From an uncultured Bacteroides sp. (GTDB lineage Bacteria; Bacteroidota; Bacteroidia; Bacteroidales; Bacteroidaceae), in the NCBI GenBank assembly GCA_902388495.1, contig CABMPP010000028.1, positions 1 to 51,865 on the forward strand: a stretch of 51,865 nucleotides of DNA. Reading direction: 5' to 3'. The position numbers were made by a program, and so were the translations under genes. This document shows, in pieces, positions 49,946 to 51,865 of this stretch; positions within the stretch are counted from its first letter, which is position 1; every line of letters starts with the position of its first letter. Under the pieces are notes generated by a model. It searched no databases. It was not told the DNA's origin and saw only the letters and a program-made list of their open reading frames with translations.

Positions 49946-51817
49946 TTATCTTGAGGGTACATAATTTAAATACCATTCGTTGTGGCTTGTTCCTCCCGAT
50001 TCTACCCATTTTGTGAAATCCGGGTATTCTACATCAATGCGTACGGTTTCTGTTACTGGAGTAAAGTGGGTGATCGCTTCTGCGGATGTTGCTTCCGGTA
50101 TCATGATGGCAAACGGATATTTGCCGTCCTTATTTATATAGTAGGCATCATCTTCCGCTCCTATTTGCTCGTCATTAGCTTTGCTGGTAGCTTTATGCTT
50201 GGGAAGATGTACTTCTGTCCGGTTGTTGTCTCCCTCTACATACTCAGCAATGATGAACGGGTTCAAGCTTTCGATGCTTGTAATTAGATCCTTCTTCAGT
50301 AGACTCTTCTCTGCAAATTCACGGGTAACGACAAACGGTTTCTCTCTGACCGTTTTTGCATCAGCAAAGAGGATAACCGAACTTGTCTCTGTTTCGTCTA
50401 TGGCTCCGTTAGGCAGAGTTATAGTGCCTCGTTGGGCAGCGTTATATTGCACGGCAAAAGCATCTACGTATGTGGCAGCACCTGCTGCTTGCACCGGCAA
50501 GTATGTATCCACTACTTTAGTAACATAATTATCTGACGTGAACATTATTTCACGCTTATGTTCAATGATAACATCGTTCAAGTCGTAGTCGCCACCGGCC
50601 GGCCATATATCCTCGTATGCATAGGTACGGTAAGATGTTTCATCTGCCGGAGTCGGAGGAGTCGGAGGGAGTGGAGGACGTTCATTATCTTCAATTGCTT
50701 TGCTCGGGTTGGCATCAATACAGAACAATACGTCTTCATAGCTGGTGTCAACTCCATCTTCTACACCATAAACCACCGTACCTTCGTCGGTCGAGAGGGA
50801 GATAAAGCGGGCTTGTTGACCTTTATAATCTATATTCCATTCTTTATTCGAATATATAAAGGTATCACTGTAACGTATGCTACTATTAGAGGTATTAAAG
50901 CCATTAGGAATAATAAAGTATCCGATGGTATATCCGGCAGGGAATTTGGTGGAAACTTTATTTCCGTCTTTGAATAATAATTGTATTTTGGTATTTGTAG
51001 CCATTGGGGCCTGGTTTCTATTTTCGCCTTCGTAAGGGTAATTATCAGGGACAGATACATTGGGAATGATAATGAACTTTTCAATATTGTTAGGATTGTT
51101 GGGTACTTCATTCGTCTTGTAATAGTAATAACCTATGGTGGACTGGTAGTATCCGCTTTCTGTGAGGAAAGTCAGGAACAGTTCAGCGTCAGTTACAGTT
51201 ACAGTTTGTCCTTCATCATTTGTATAACTCTTAACGATGGTTGTATTTACATGCTTGGTGTCTTTTACCAAACTTCTGTTATCCAATTCATCGCCCGGCT
51301 TAGAGATAGCTCCCTTCCATAATGAATTCTGTACTTTCTGTATGAATTGACCGTTCAGATCTCCTTCAGATATAAGTTCGTTGACATCTTTGATCTTGCC
51401 ATAATTTTCCCATTCAACAATAGAATATACTTTCTTATTCGAATAGACAGATTTTACAGTAGGATTGGCAACTGCACGTGTCACTGCCGTTGCACGAGTA
51501 TTTCCTCCGGTTGTGTTTACTTTCACTTGCCCATTTTCTACATTTGCTTCTATGCACATAGGAGCTCCCCAAGTGGGAGAGTAGATATATACCTTGCTTG
51601 TAGCTTTAGGAAGTTCTACTTTACCATTAAAACATCCGTTTTGGTCGGCAAAGATTTTATATCTGGCTTCGCCGTTAACAGTATAAGTTCCGTTCTCGTC
51701 ATAAGAAATGGGGTTTTCTGTAAACACTTCTAACAGAGCACCTCCCGCAATTTTTCCATAGTTTACGTCGAAGGCTACATCGTCTGTTGTAGCAAAATCG
51801 AAGTATTCACGGATCAA
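49946..51817 (-). CDS. LruC-domain surface protein, 5' end outside window or frameshifted
   Basis: At least 623 residues of a LruC-domain protein. Visible features: repeated beta-rich sequence, 'TYTVNGEARYKIFADQNG', a Pro-rich linker 'ERPPLPPTPPTPADE', then 'YEDIWPAGGDYDLNDVIIEH' with the acidic, calcium-binding-like pattern of the LruC/DUF4842 region, and 'KWVESGGTSHNEWYLNYVPS' at the end. Such proteins are outer-membrane-anchored and often accompany surface-layer or fimbria-like loci. No signal peptide is present at the apparent start (TTG at 51817); the same frame stays open only back to a stop at 51844-51842. The -strand frame reading 'GGKDKNLDINPSGF' from the window edge seems to be the natural upstream part, which implies a frameshift near 51820-51835. 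Confidence 0.75.
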   Translation of the reverse strand: MIREYFDFATTDDVAFDVNYGKIAGGALLEVFTENPISYDENGTYTVNGEARYKIFADQNGCFNGKVELPKATSKVYIYSPTWGAPMCIEANVENGQVKVNTTGGNTRATAVTRAVANPTVKSVYSNKKVYSIVEWENYGKIKDVNELISEGDLNGQFIQKVQNSLWKGAISKPGDELDNRSLVKDTKHVNTTIVKSYTNDEGQTVTVTDAELFLTFLTESGYYQSTIGYYYYKTNEVPNNPNNIEKFIIIPNVSVPDNYPYEGENRNQAPMATNTKIQLLFKDGNKVSTKFPAGYTIGYFIIPNGFNTSNSSIRYSDTFIYSNKEWNIDYKGQQARFISLSTDEGTVVYGVEDGVDTSYEDVLFCIDANPSKAIEDNERPPLPPTPPTPADETSYRTYAYEDIWPAGGDYDLNDVIIEHKREIMFTSDNYVTKVVDTYLPVQAAGAATYVDAFAVQYNAAQRGTITLPNGAIDETETSSVILFADAKTVREKPFVVTREFAEKSLLKKDLITSIESLNPFIIAEYVEGDNNRTEVHLPKHKATSKANDEQIGAEDDAYYINKDGKYPFAIMIPEATSAEAITHFTPVTETVRIDVEYPDFTKWVESGGTSHNEWYLNYVPSR

Positions 51818-51865
51818 CGTAAAACCCTGAGGGATTAATGTCTAAATTCTTATCTTTGCCTCCAC

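Noticed and set aside
1..51865. tRNA, rRNA or attachment-site duplications
   Set aside because: None was recognised by eye on either strand; a covariance-model scan would be needed to exclude small RNAs.

Overview
The window looks like a piece of a gut Bacteroides chromosome; I cannot name the species. Indicators are promoters of the Bacteroidetes type (TAnnTTTG near -7, often with TTG about 19-20 bases upstream), many fimbrillin-type surface lipoproteins, a LruC-domain protein, a 33-residue 'smalltalk' protein between an HU-like gene and an amidase, a fused BioB-BioA enzyme and tandem FtsX/MacB permeases. I saw no rRNA, tRNA, CRISPR array or insertion sequence.

Layout. 1-7.3 kb: 3' part of a fimbrial operon (three fimbrillin-type proteins and two DUF4906-like proteins, the last a probable tip adhesin), closed by a hairpin. 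7.3-7.7 kb: a small gene split between two frames at an A9 tract holding the slippery heptamer A AAA AAG. 7.8-9.8 kb: an AT-rich AbiL/RloAB-type defence pair with an XRE regulator. 9.8-13.9 kb: repeat-rich DNA, then a phage-like module (initiator-like protein, DnaB-type helicase, HU-like protein, smalltalk, amidase). 13.8-15.4 kb: cytidine deaminase and a secreted glucosaminidase with LysM repeats. 15.4-31.2 kb: a large export locus with one periplasmic adaptor, one ABC ATPase, one GIN-domain protein and ten FtsX-type permeases in five alternating A/B pairs; two sigma-54-like elements precede its two blocks. 31.3-37.9 kb: an orphan sensor kinase, a fucose-isomerase-like protein, a PLP aminotransferase and a LolC/E-like permease. 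37.9-41.8 kb: a palindromic repeat array, a glycosyltransferase, and an apparent invertible promoter (perfect 19-bp inverted repeats) before a small peptide gene and a fimbrillin adhesin. 41.8-43.6 kb: an AAA-ATPase-like/PD-(D/E)XK protein. 43.6-49.8 kb: a biotin operon on the minus strand (bioBA fusion, bioF, bioG, bioC, bioD). 49.9-51.9 kb: the truncated LruC-domain gene.

Three signals stand out. First, the biotin operon begins with a promoter, a 155-codon leader frame whose stop overlaps the bioBA start (ATGA), and a very strong terminator hairpin ending only about 16 bases before bioBA. No promoter can fit after it, so an attenuation mechanism is likely. Second, the adhesin operon at 39.6 kb sits behind a phase switch that appears OFF as sequenced. 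Third, one ATPase and one adaptor serve ten permeases. Two intergenic arrays of imperfect palindromes, both with a 22-23-bp period, are also unexplained.

All family names come from reading the translated sequence by eye; no database search was run.
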